This document shows, piece after piece, positions 25,181-32,717 of a stretch of DNA of 32,717 nt. Position numbers and translations under genes: made by a program. The DNA is from Rhodothermales bacterium (lineage in GTDB: Bacteria > Bacteroidota > Rhodothermia > Rhodothermales > Bin80). A model generated the notes under the pieces. That model searched no databases, was not told the DNA's origin, and saw only the letters and a program-made list of their open reading frames with translations. The stretch spans positions 1-32,717 of the forward strand of contig JAJEDR010000010.1 in NCBI GenBank assembly GCA_022821385.1, read 5' to 3'. Positions within the stretch are counted from its first letter, which is position 1, and each line of letters begins with the position of its first letter.

Positions 25181-25505
25181 TCATCTACCGAAAAAAATCG
25201 CCGCTGAAATAACTACCCCGGCAAAACCAATCGCCCAGATCAAAACACTGTACTTTGTGTTTTGGGCATCTATCTTGGATTCAAGTCGTTCTACAATCTT
25301 TGCTGCTTCTATGCTCGTCATTTCAATAAAACTCTTGTCAGCTCCAGTGTCCACCAAGGCGTCACAAGGCCCATTCTTTCGCTCTGCTAGGGCAACCCTA
25401 CCAACCTGCTCAACCCTAATCGAGAGCGTCGGGCCACTAAGCTCTAACTCGTCTTGCCCAGTACGATAGTTGCCACTATCAAAGCCGCATGCAACTTCAA
25501 GCGTG
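25181..25505 (-). pseudogene. Retropepsin-like fragment joined to a coiled-coil/TM tail
   Basis: One frame holds two unlike parts. The first reads CGFDSG, then SGPTLSIRVEQ, then CDALVDTGADKSFI, the N-terminal half of a clan AA (retropepsin-type) aspartic protease with its DTGA active site at 25340-25351. It then runs without a stop into MTSIEAAKIVERLESKIDAQ and a membrane helix (YSVLIWAIGFAGVVISAAIFF), ending at 25181. The tail resembles the end of coiled-coil/TM proteins such as the DUF1640 type. The ATG at 25321 could start a separate 46-residue peptide. The protease half has no ATG or GTG start in frame. It looks like a chimera made by a deletion. Confidence 0.6.
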
Positions 25506-25733
25506 AAGGCACGCGAACCGAACGCTGGCAGGAACGCCTTTCTGGCCTACCTTACGTATCAGACAGGGTCTAATCTTCCGCTTTTCGTACGCATCGGTAA
25601 CCGCAAGAGTGAAGGTGTCGTATGCCCCTACTAGTTTCCGGTTGTGAAAAACGACCCATTTGCCCATAAAATCGCGCTCCAGTTCGCGCTGCATATCGTT
25701 AAAGACCTCAATTTCCCTGTTGAGTGTCCCCAT
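25497..25733 (-). CDS. Small conserved protein paired with retropepsin genes
   Basis: A 78-residue protein starting MGTLNREIEVFNDMQREL, then FMGKWVVFHNRKLVGAYDTF, then PCLIRKVG and a variable end. This is the pattern of a small family (REIEAF...GKWVLIH...LVG.FD...) that commonly lies just before a retropepsin-like protease gene, as it does here (from family memory). The ATG at 25733 gives the usual size; an ATG at 25754 is also possible. The partner gene downstream is broken, so this gene may be an orphan. Function unknown. Confidence 0.6.
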   Translation of the reverse strand: MGTLNREIEVFNDMQRELERDFMGKWVVFHNRKLVGAYDTFTLAVTDAYEKRKIRPCLIRKVGQKGVPASVRFACLHA

Positions 25734-26051
25734 TACGACATCTCTTTGGATCATGATTCCCTGTTGACGTACGCAAGATCCCCATAAGAGTTCGTCGTAG
25801 CTTCGTGCTATCCGCACGACAAATCGCAGGAAAGGAGCTATTCTATATGAGAGATTATTGTTCGGATACAGCCAACCTGCTTCGCTGATAGAGTAGATAG
25901 GTTAGTTCCATTCATTTCAAGGATATATTCAGAAACAGATAAGTACCTGTCACGGTGAAGGAAAATAGCAAAAGCATCGTGACGGCCGGGATATTCTTCT
26001 GAATTGGCTCGGTGCTATTGAACTTCCTACTACGCCAGAAACAGGATTGGT
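25734..26051. other. Gap inside the insertion
   Basis: About 320 bases between the small conserved gene and the Sel1 gene. No credible frame, tRNA or strong hairpin is seen. It probably contains the promoter for the small gene and further decayed DNA. Confidence 0.4.
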
Positions 26052-26423
26052 CTACTCGCGCTTGGATTTAGTCATGGAGAGTAATTCCATAGTCCGTTTT
26101 TGTGCCCTGGAAAGTTCGGAGAAAGAGTGTTATTGACGAATTTGACTCACTGCATCCTGTGCTTCTTCTTCTCCCAGTGCCGCTACAAGATTGATCCATG
26201 CGTAGGCTTTCACGTGATCCTTGGGCAATCCCTCTCCTGTGTAGTAGCTCATTCCGGCCACGATCTGAGCCTTTGCATATCCCTCTTCCGCTGCTTTCCT
26301 TGCCCATTTTTCTGCTTCCCTGTGGCCTCGTTTAACACCCATTCCGTTTTGGTAACAGACTCCAAGGTGAAATTGGGCCTCAATATCTCCGCGAATTGCA
26401 ACCTTCTTAATTTCTTCGATCAT
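26052..26423 (-). pseudogene. Sel1-repeat protein gene with an in-frame stop
   Basis: The ATG at 26423 follows AGGAG by about 5 bases. The protein has two Sel1 repeats (AQFHLGVCYQNGMGV...AEKWARKAAEEG; AKAQIVAGMSYYTGEGLPKD), helical modules used for protein binding. A TAA at 26130-26132 ends it at 97 residues. Past that stop the same frame continues HSFSELSRAQKRTMELLS to a TAG at 26052, matching the end of the other Sel1 copy, which has no stop at that place. So this copy carries a nonsense change and lacks its C-terminal ~28 residues; it may still make a short Sel1 protein. There is no signal peptide. Confidence 0.65.
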
Positions 26424-26502
26424 GAGACTCCTATGTATTTCTATTGCTAACCGGAAAGGAGGTGGCAAGGTTGTGCCCATCCGAAAATAGCAAATGGATC
26501 CT

Positions 26503-26556
26503 AAATTACACAGACAGGAGGAGCCGGAGTGGATTAAGGTTCTCCTGCACGCCTGA
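26503..26556 (+). pseudogene. Zn-dehydrogenase 3' remnant
   Basis: The plus strand reads LHRQEEPEWIKVLLHA and a stop, against LHRQVEPEWIKVLLHT in the intact dehydrogenase ending at 24740. There is no upstream part of the gene. It is the left edge of copy B of the junction duplication. Confidence 0.8.
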
Positions 26557-26739
26557 ACATGATCGGCGCTACTGCGACTCCCACGGTGGATGTTTCGGGA
26601 GCCTCGCGCTGAGCGCACCTATGAGATCATTCTCGTACGCCCCCCGATACTGACCAAGAAGAAACCGATCCAGCGCTTCATTCAAGAAACGCTCCCAAGA
26701 CGCCTCTTCCTCACCTGGAAGGATAGGAAAGAAGCAAGC
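26505..26739. repeat. Junction duplication, copy B
   Basis: Direct repeat of 24689-24919. Here the HAD 3' end is intact and in use, while the dehydrogenase end is only a remnant. In copy A the reverse is true. The ancestral order was therefore dehydrogenase and HAD facing each other end to end. Confidence 0.85.
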
Positions 26740-27444
26740 ATTAACACTTTTGGCAGCACGATAGTCACCGAATGCATCTCCAATCATGAGCATGCGATCA
26801 GGGTCATACTGGCTTGCGGCAGTGGTAGATAACTGGTGAGATTTAGGGCCCATTTCCTGGCCTGCAATCAGCCCGACATAGCCCGACAACCCATGTTCAT
26901 TCCATTCCCTTCGCAATGCTTCTACGGGTGTACTGGAAGCTACCATCATATCCGCGTGTTCGGCCGCCCGCGCCAGCGAATCGTGAACATGTGGGAATGG
27001 CGGAACCCCGTGCACCATCTCGGTCACTGCTTCATTAACGGCCTCACTCCACAGCAGGGTGTCTGCCAGCGCCTCATTGTCTGCAGCAGCTTCAGCGAGA
27101 CCGGGATTACCCAGTTTGGGTTTTGAGTTGATCCAGCCTTGGAGAGCTTCCAAAACAGGCACAGACGCGTTGCGGCGCAGAACCTCCGGCCGTTTACGTA
27201 ACTGATCCATTACCTCAACCAGTGCGGGGAAGCGATTCATGCCGCGATGTACAGAATAAAGATTGACAAACTCCCAGGATTGTCTGGCGAATTTACTGAC
27301 CGCCTGTAAGCCATAATGGCGGATCGTCACCGGACAGAAGCATTCCTTGTGCTTGATTTCCATCGTATCAAACACACAGCCATCGGAGTCGATGGCAATA
27401 AAAAAATCCTTTTCTCTCTGAGAAGCTGACAATGGTTGGCCCAT
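26569..27444 (-). CDS. HAD-superfamily hydrolase
   Basis: A phosphatase-type enzyme of about 291 residues. Motif I is FFIAIDSDGCVFDTM (Asp19 and Asp21), followed by a large helical cap. Motif II is MMVASSTPVEAL, the motif III lysine is in MGPKSHQL, and motif IV is MLMIGDAFGDYRAAK. The ATG at 27444 is preferred, but a GTG at 27477 is possible. The substrate is likely a sugar phosphate or similar small molecule. The isomerase gene lies just upstream on the same strand (60 bases), so the two are probably co-transcribed. Confidence 0.85.
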   Translation of the reverse strand: MGQPLSASQREKDFFIAIDSDGCVFDTMEIKHKECFCPVTIRHYGLQAVSKFARQSWEFVNLYSVHRGMNRFPALVEVMDQLRKRPEVLRRNASVPVLEALQGWINSKPKLGNPGLAEAAADNEALADTLLWSEAVNEAVTEMVHGVPPFPHVHDSLARAAEHADMMVASSTPVEALRREWNEHGLSGYVGLIAGQEMGPKSHQLSTTAASQYDPDRMLMIGDAFGDYRAAKSVNACFFPILPGEEEASWERFLNEALDRFLLGQYRGAYENDLIGALSARLPKHPPWESQ

Positions 27445-27504
27445 CTCGGATACATACTTTGGGCCGATTAAACGCACATCAACAGCCCCGGATACACTGC
27501 CGTT

Positions 27505-28428
27505 CTATTGAAGATGAGGAATAAACTGACGCAAATAGGTGCAACTCTGTATTAATGCACACTTCCGCAGTTCCAACGATCCTTCGTAGGCACGATCTTC
27601 TACCTCAACACATACAGCACCGTTGTAGCCTACATCTGTGAGTAACGAAAAAAACTTCCCCCATTTCACATCTCCCAAGCCAGGTAGTTTGGGAGTATGA
27701 TAGGAGTTGGGAGTAGCCATGATACCGACTTCGTCCAGACGGTCTTGATCCAGTCGAACATCCTTGGCGTGAATATGGAAGAGTCTATCCGAAAAACTTC
27801 GTATGGGTTTCAGGTAATCCATATGCTGCCAAATCATATGGGAGGGATCGTAATTGAGTCCTATAGATGTACTCCCCAGATCAGCAAAGAGGCGGCGCCA
27901 GATGGCTGGTGTATGCGCAATGTTCTTGCCTGCGGGCCATTCGTCATCCGTGAAATACATCGGACAGTTTTCGATCCCAATACGAACCCCCCGTTCCTCA
28001 GCAAACTCTACAATGGGCTTCCATACTTCCAGTACGCGCGGCCAGTTATCATCGACCGAGCGATTCCAGTCACGACCAATAAACGTGTTCACTGTTTCCA
28101 ATCTGAGTAGTGCTGCCGCATCAATCATGCGTTTAATATGCGTGATATAGACCTCTCCTTCTTCAATATCAGGGCACAATGGGTTAGGATAGTATCCCAA
28201 TGCACTAATGGAACATCCGTGGTCAGCTGCCAATTCCCGCAATTCCCGCGCTTTCGCCGAATTCATTGATTGCACATCTACATGCGTAACCCCGGCATAG
28301 CGGCGAGTGGCTTTTCCAAGTGGCCAACACATAAGCTCCACGCAGTCATAGGAAAACTGTGAAGCCCAATGAAGAAGATCCCTCGTCGAACATTCGGGGA
28401 GTATGGCACTGACGAATCCTAGTTGCAT
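27505..28428 (-). CDS. TIM-barrel sugar isomerase/epimerase
   Basis: A 307-residue xylose-isomerase-like TIM barrel (AP endonuclease 2 family). Metal ligands of the family are visible as Glu in IGIENCPM, Asp and His in NYDPSHMIW, the HIHAKDVR strand, and the last Glu in [13 protein letters not shown]. Such enzymes isomerise or epimerise sugars, inositols or keto-sugars. There is no signal peptide. It lies in a minus-strand run with the HAD gene after it and the shikimate-dehydrogenase-like gene before it (62 bases). Confidence 0.88.
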   Translation of the reverse strand: MQLGFVSAILPECSTRDLLHWASQFSYDCVELMCWPLGKATRRYAGVTHVDVQSMNSAKARELRELAADHGCSISALGYYPNPLCPDIEEGEVYITHIKRMIDAAALLRLETVNTFIGRDWNRSVDDNWPRVLEVWKPIVEFAEERGVRIGIENCPMYFTDDEWPAGKNIAHTPAIWRRLFADLGSTSIGLNYDPSHMIWQHMDYLKPIRSFSDRLFHIHAKDVRLDQDRLDEVGIMATPNSYHTPKLPGLGDVKWGKFFSLLTDVGYNGAVCVEVEDRAYEGSLELRKCALIQSCTYLRQFIPHLQ

Positions 28429-28490
28429 GTTCTTTGCACTCTTGTTTGAAGTTAGAAGTTAAAGTAAGTCACAAGTTAAGCCGAGCGCCT

Positions 28491-29393
28491 TTAGCGTTCC
28501 GTAACTTTGTAAAATGCGCTGAGCCGCTCTTTTGTCATGGGGATGTCAAATACGAGTTCCATCACACTTGACCAACCACGCAGGAAGTAATCCCAACCAT
28601 CAACTACCTTTATGGGGCGTGTTGCTCGCTGCAACTCCCCTCTGAGCAGAAATTCGCGGGGACCACGATAATTTAGATCCCACACCACTGTATTATCCGG
28701 GAAGTATACGTTATGGGTCACAGGAGATCCAGGAAGATCCTTACCCATTCCGGTAGCATTAATCACCAGAGAGTGTGAGGGCAGCGAGGCCACCAGGGAA
28801 TCACAGACCAGTGGATCACTTGTATGAAAGAATTCCACATTAACTGTGCCTGAGCTTATGCGATTGGCGATACTTTTGCAGTGACGTAGATTGTCTGAGC
28901 GCTTTTCCACAATCTGCAGGAAGGCAGGTGTATCTGTGGCCTGCTTAAGCAAATAAACAATGAGTGCGACAGTGGCTCCTCCTCCCCCAAGTGACAGGAT
29001 ACCCGCTCCTTCATGTTTTGCCCACCAATCATTAGATAGAACCTGTGTTATTGCCAGCCCATAGTTCTCAGGGTCAACTGCGTGCCCCCACAGTTCATCT
29101 CCGCGCTTATAAAGTGCAGAAACCTCTCCGGTCAGCTCCGAAGCTGGTGTGCGCCGATCGATAAGGTCGCCGGCTGCCCGGACAATCGCCAGTTTGTGTG
29201 AAGTAACGAGAGCGCCCTGAACCTCGGGATCCTTCTTCAGGCGCAGGACTGCATCACGATGTGCATCCAGTGTTCCATCAATGGGTAAATTCACGCCTCG
29301 TAACTCCGCACGCTGAACACCAAGCGCCCGGGCCCAATCGGGAAAATACCGTACAGACAACGAATCCTCGGTCCTAACGCCAAAGAATTCCAT
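28491..29393 (-). CDS. Shikimate-dehydrogenase-like oxidoreductase
   Basis: About 300 residues with the two-domain AroE plan. The catalytic lysine is in GALVTSHKLAIV (family pattern NVTxPxK), the NADP loop is LSLGGGGATVALI, INATGMGKD follows, and a C-terminal DGWDYFLRG matches the usual DGxxMLVxQ place. The usual NTD motif is replaced by VDPENYG, so the substrate is probably not shikimate. The start at 29393 is preferred because a strong GGAGGAAGG lies ten bases before it; the ATG at 29414 would overlap that site. It is divergent from the sulfatase gene. With the isomerase and HAD it may act on a cyclitol or keto-sugar (inference). Confidence 0.75.
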   Translation of the reverse strand: MEFFGVRTEDSLSVRYFPDWARALGVQRAELRGVNLPIDGTLDAHRDAVLRLKKDPEVQGALVTSHKLAIVRAAGDLIDRRTPASELTGEVSALYKRGDELWGHAVDPENYGLAITQVLSNDWWAKHEGAGILSLGGGGATVALIVYLLKQATDTPAFLQIVEKRSDNLRHCKSIANRISSGTVNVEFFHTSDPLVCDSLVASLPSHSLVINATGMGKDLPGSPVTHNVYFPDNTVVWDLNYRGPREFLLRGELQRATRPIKVVDGWDYFLRGWSSVMELVFDIPMTKERLSAFYKVTER

Positions 29394-29453
29394 AATTTTT
29401 TTGCCTTCCTCCATAAATATTTGTAGCTTTCAGGTCGCTGATTTTATAAGCCT

Positions 29454-31187
29454 ATGAAAAAAGTCCATTTACTTTCATTTCTTTTCCTTCTCACCGCCTG
29501 CACGTCTGCTGAGCAGGAAGTCTCGCCAGATTATGATACGCTGACCTTGCCAGATCAGCCCAACATTCTGTGGCTTGTCGCCGAAGACATGAGCCCAACC
29601 ATTGCGGCTTATGGCGACTCTACAATCCATACTCCAAACCTCGACCGGCTGTTCAACGAGGGGGTGCGATATTCGCACATGTACTCTGTTTCAGGGGTAT
29701 GTGCACCCAGCCGCTTTTCCATTGCAACGGGAATCTACACTACACGCGGGGGTGCACAGCACATGCGTACATCTTCTCGAGGCGAATACATGGAGAAAAT
29801 TGGGGTGATCCCATACGAAGCTACGCCGGATCCGCCAGTACGTATGATGAGCGAGGTGATGCGCGAGAATGGCTACTATACGACCAACAATAGCAAACAG
29901 GACTATCAATTCAAAGCGCCTGTTACCGCGTGGGATGAAAACAGTCCTCGTGCCCATTGGAGGAATCGACCTGACGGCATGCCATTCTTTTCAATCGTCA
30001 ATTTTTTCGTGACCCACGAATCACAAATCTGGGCACGGGCGAACGATACACTTTTGGTTGCATCGGACGCGGAGGTACCTATTCCCCCCTACCTTCCGAA
30101 TACGGATCTGGTCTACCAGGATGTACGTCGAATGTATTCCAACATTCTCAGACTGGACGCGCGCATCGGGGACATTTTCGAGGAACTGGAATCTGATAAT
30201 CTGCTGGAGGAGACCATTATCGTGTTTTATTCGGATCATGGTGGTCCCCTGCCCCGCCAGAAACGCCAACTCTATGATTCAGGCCTGCATGTTCCTCTGG
30301 CGATTCGATTTCCGAACCAACAACTTGCGGGCATGACGGATGATCAGCTCATCAGCTTCGTTGACCTGGCGCCTACGACATTTTCACTGGCAGGAGTACC
30401 CTTACCGGAATACCTGGATGGACAGGCGTTTCTGGGTGCCCGGCGGGCAGGTACACCGAGATCATTTATCCATGCTGCTGCCGACCGATTTGATGCCGAG
30501 TATGACACCAAACGGGCAATCAGGGATCAACGATACAAGTACATTCTCAACCTCCGACCAGACCTCGGCTATTACTTGGCCGTCTCTTACCGAGAACAGA
30601 TGGCCACCATGCAGGAGCTCCTCCGCCTGCGGGACCTGGGGGAACTTGATGAATATCAGGCGCAATGGTTCAGGGAGTCTAAACCGGAAGAGGAACTTTT
30701 TGACACAGAAAACGACCCTTACGAGTTGCGTAATCTAGCCGATGATCCGAGTTACTCAGAGCTTCTTGCCTTAATGCGTACCGAATTGGAAAATTGGATG
30801 GCCGACACGGGAGATCCCGGTACCATGGATGAAATGGAGTTTGTCGCTACATTATGGCCCAATCATACGCAACCCCAGACCGCCGACGCGGTGATTGAGG
30901 TAATCACCGGAGGTGAACTGGTCAGCAGCTTCATGGAGGAGCCTCTGCTGTATGAAATCTTGGTTGATACTGGCAAGAATACGGTGCGTTTGAGGCTTGA
31001 AAGTGCGACCGAGGGCGGTTCAATTGGGTATCAGATACTTGAGCCCGGTGAACCCCTACAAGACCGCTGGTTGCTTTATACGTCCCCAATTACCCTTCCC
31101 GCTGGCCATACCATAAAAGCGGTTGCGCACCGAATCGGGTATGCGCCCAGTACCGTCGTTACAGCAACAAGCAGGCTGCGAGAGTAA
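29454..31187 (+). CDS. Sulfatase lipoprotein (S1 family)
   Basis: A 577-residue exported enzyme that removes sulfate esters or N-sulfate groups. The signal peptide has lipobox LLTAC (Cys16). The formylglycine site is Cys83 in VCAPSRFSIATG, the S1 signature C-x-P-S-R. Metal-site residues lie in WLVAEDMSP and FYSDHGGPLPRQKRQLYD, a pattern seen in sulfamidase/heparan-N-sulfatase relatives. After about residue 460 there is an extra beta-rich domain ending TSPITLPAGHTIKAVAHRIG, like the chitobiase-type C-terminal domain. Maturation needs an anaerobic or FGE-type modifier elsewhere in the genome. It is divergent from the shikimate-dehydrogenase-like gene. Confidence 0.92.
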   Translation: MKKVHLLSFLFLLTACTSAEQEVSPDYDTLTLPDQPNILWLVAEDMSPTIAAYGDSTIHTPNLDRLFNEGVRYSHMYSVSGVCAPSRFSIATGIYTTRGGAQHMRTSSRGEYMEKIGVIPYEATPDPPVRMMSEVMRENGYYTTNNSKQDYQFKAPVTAWDENSPRAHWRNRPDGMPFFSIVNFFVTHESQIWARANDTLLVASDAEVPIPPYLPNTDLVYQDVRRMYSNILRLDARIGDIFEELESDNLLEETIIVFYSDHGGPLPRQKRQLYDSGLHVPLAIRFPNQQLAGMTDDQLISFVDLAPTTFSLAGVPLPEYLDGQAFLGARRAGTPRSFIHAAADRFDAEYDTKRAIRDQRYKYILNLRPDLGYYLAVSYREQMATMQELLRLRDLGELDEYQAQWFRESKPEEELFDTENDPYELRNLADDPSYSELLALMRTELENWMADTGDPGTMDEMEFVATLWPNHTQPQTADAVIEVITGGELVSSFMEEPLLYEILVDTGKNTVRLRLESATEGGSIGYQILEPGEPLQDRWLLYTSPITLPAGHTIKAVAHRIGYAPSTVVTATSRLRE

Positions 31188-31449
31188 CCCACCCAACCAG
31201 AATTCATTCAACTTATGAACAAGGGGCAGTGGCTACATTACGCTTGTATAATCGTGGGACCGGCGTGATGCCTTTAAAGGGCTGCAGAGTCCAGGGAAAG
31301 CCGTGTGAGTGTTCCTGATGGCCTCGGTCATGCAACGTGCCTTGCCACAAACAACTGCCGTCAGAATTAAAGCTGATGCTCTTGCCCGGACAGGCTGCGG
31401 GTGAATTGCCGCAAACTATCTCCCCGGTACCATAAAGCATGTTGAATTC

Positions 31450-32717
31450 ATGAAGAATCGCTTTGGCGTTCAACTATGCGTCTGTGTGCTGGCAGCTTTA
31501 ACATTGATACTGCCATCGGCGCAGGCTCAGGAGATGTCCTTCACGCTGGTTGAGCAATTGATCATTGGCGATAATGAAGATGCGCCCACTGAATACCTCT
31601 TTACCGTTCCGGAATTAGTCCGGACGGACTCAAAGGGCTACATCTATGTCCACGACCGTGGGCGTGCGGATGTTCGGGTTTTCGACGAAAACGGACAGTA
31701 TGTCACTACGGTTGGAAGAAGAGGACAGGGACCGGGAGAAATGCGTGAGATTGTTGGCATGCATATTGACGACCGCGACAGATTGATTGTGGCTGATCGA
31801 AATAGTAGACGGTTCACGGTATTTTCGGATCTCGGAGCCCAGTTTGAAACGAAGGCATTTGCTAATGATTTGAGAGGAATTCCACACCCAATTCTGTCTC
31901 TTGAAAACTCCTTCGTGCTCAGGTACGTTAGGATGTATGATGACCCCGAACAACAGCTGCCTTATATCGCTGACACGAAGACGCTCCATCACTACGATAT
32001 GGCCCTTAACCCTACTGAGGCTTTCGCGGAATTGGGTGAGATCTTTAACCTAGACGAACCCTTCGAAGAGGCGAATTCTCACTTTTCTGGCGCGTTGAAA
32101 GTGGCCACAAATGGAATCGACAAGATAGTGCTGGTGCCTAGGATCTACGGTGGATACGCTTACCTATACACGCACGAAAGTGGCTCATGGAGCATGGAAG
32201 AGTTAGAAGGTGGCCCTGTGCCAAAAGAATCTTACATGTCTGTGGGCGATAAGGAATTTGAAGCTGATCCAGAATTGCAAAGGTCCTCCATTTCAACGAG
32301 CGGACCATCGGGATTGCATCGTGCGAGAATCTTCAATTGGAGCCTAGGTGTTGTCATTTTGAGTAATGGAGAGATTGTGAATTTCACGATGCAGACTCCG
32401 TTACGGGGAGATCTTGGCAATCGCGCTGAGCTATTTAATCAAGCTGGTGTACTTCTGGGATACGGCCCCCTGCGCTTTGACGATCAGAGGTTGAATCGTA
32501 GTGATGAGATCATGAACACAATTGAAATCCTTTGGATTGACGAAGACGATAGATTGTACCTTCGGCGGCTAAATCAACACGGCTGGTATAGTAGGACTGG
32601 CACGCTTAAATTGGAACTTAGGTGCGCTATGTTTGCGAGAAACTACATAATAATATTCAGTTTGGCGTATGGAGAGGCGATCTGGCGGCTTCGACGGTTA
32701 ATCAGTCTGGTATCCGC
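31450..32717 (+). CDS. Exported 6-bladed beta-propeller protein, 3' end missing
   Basis: The frame is open from the ATG at 31450 to the window end (422 codons). The signal peptide (MKNRFGVQLCVCVLAALTLI, cut near AQA-QE) sends it to the periplasm or surface. Blade repeats include VRTDSKGYIYVHDRG, VRVFDENGQYVTTVGRRGQG, PGEMREIVG and IDDRDRLIVADRNSRR. The GRxGQGPGE turn is the mark of the Bacteroidota 6-bladed family near sulfatases and SusCD loci. After about 32600 the sequence becomes less protein-like while another frame reads KLHNNIQFGVWRGDLAAS, so a frameshift near the end is possible. Confidence 0.8.
   Translation, partial: MKNRFGVQLCVCVLAALTLILPSAQAQEMSFTLVEQLIIGDNEDAPTEYLFTVPELVRTDSKGYIYVHDRGRADVRVFDENGQYVTTVGRRGQGPGEMREIVGMHIDDRDRLIVADRNSRRFTVFSDLGAQFETKAFANDLRGIPHPILSLENSFVLRYVRMYDDPEQQLPYIADTKTLHHYDMALNPTEAFAELGEIFNLDEPFEEANSHFSGALKVATNGIDKIVLVPRIYGGYAYLYTHESGSWSMEELEGGPVPKESYMSVGDKEFEADPELQRSSISTSGPSGLHRARIFNWSLGVVILSNGEIVNFTMQTPLRGDLGNRAELFNQAGVLLGYGPLRFDDQRLNRSDEIMNTIEILWIDEDDRLYLRRLNQHGWYSRTGTLKLELRCAMFARNYIIIFSLAYGEAIWRLRRLISLVS

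Noticed and set aside
24689..26739. Insertion sequence with target-site duplication
   Set aside because: No transposase or terminal inverted repeats are seen, and a duplication of about 230 bases is far too long for a normal target duplication.
31213..31473. 86-residue minus-strand frame between the sulfatase and propeller genes
   Set aside because: It overlaps the propeller signal peptide, has no family pattern and lies against the neighbouring direction; judged chance. The 262-base gap holds no other clear feature.

Overview
The window looks like a chromosomal segment of a Bacteroidota/Rhodothermota-type bacterium, probably marine (inference, moderate confidence). The main reasons are a lepA - exported protein - lepB operon, an ILV3-type dihydroxyacid dehydratase, a sulfatase lipoprotein and a 6-bladed beta-propeller protein. 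There is no plasmid replication gene, integrase, complete transposase or CRISPR array.

Region 1 (about 1-4000) is an accessory block, visibly richer in G+C than the rest, with every recognisable gene on the minus strand. In reading order it holds an unknown 125-residue protein, two paralogous lipoproteins, a third smaller exported protein built on a similar plan, a 22-codon stub, a ribbon-helix-helix-like protein, and a last gene broken by a one-base frameshift. A short leader repeat precedes three of the starts. Two spaced 19-base repeats lie in front of the last gene. About 1.2 kb of apparently non-coding DNA (3891-5140) ends the block. This is the part of the window most likely to contain an undescribed system.

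Region 2 (5141-17040) is housekeeping and conserved core. It holds a low-molecular-weight phosphatase; xseA and xseB separated by a tandem-YjbQ-like protein and an SDR; a conserved 171-residue protein; an RCK potassium channel; an L,D-transpeptidase; the lepA-lepB operon; tRNA-Leu(CAG); tRNA-Asn(GTT); and a STAS protein.

Region 3 (17234-24740) is metabolic. A gluconate-5-dehydrogenase-like SDR with an altered catalytic lysine is divergent from a free-standing PDC/Cache sensor lipoprotein, with a long palindrome between them. Then comes a tight five-gene operon: SDR, FAH-family hydrolase, GntP permease, IlvD/Edd-family dehydratase and Zn-dependent dehydrogenase. Together these fit import of a sugar acid and its breakdown by a non-phosphorylative 2,4-diketo-3-deoxy acid route ending in pyruvate and a small hydroxy acid (inference). 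A perfect CAAAGGT/ACCTTTG palindrome sits just upstream of the first gene.

Region 4 (24690-26740) is a decayed insertion. A segment of about 230 bases, carrying the 3' ends of the Zn-dehydrogenase and of the facing HAD gene, occurs at both edges. Between the copies lie two Sel1-repeat gene remnants, a small conserved protein, and a retropepsin fragment joined to a coiled-coil/membrane tail.

Region 5 (26569-32717) holds a HAD phosphatase, a TIM-barrel sugar isomerase and a shikimate-dehydrogenase-like protein on the minus strand. These are followed by a sulfatase lipoprotein and an incomplete 6-bladed propeller gene on the plus strand. With region 3 they suggest use of a sulfated or acidic sugar (inference).
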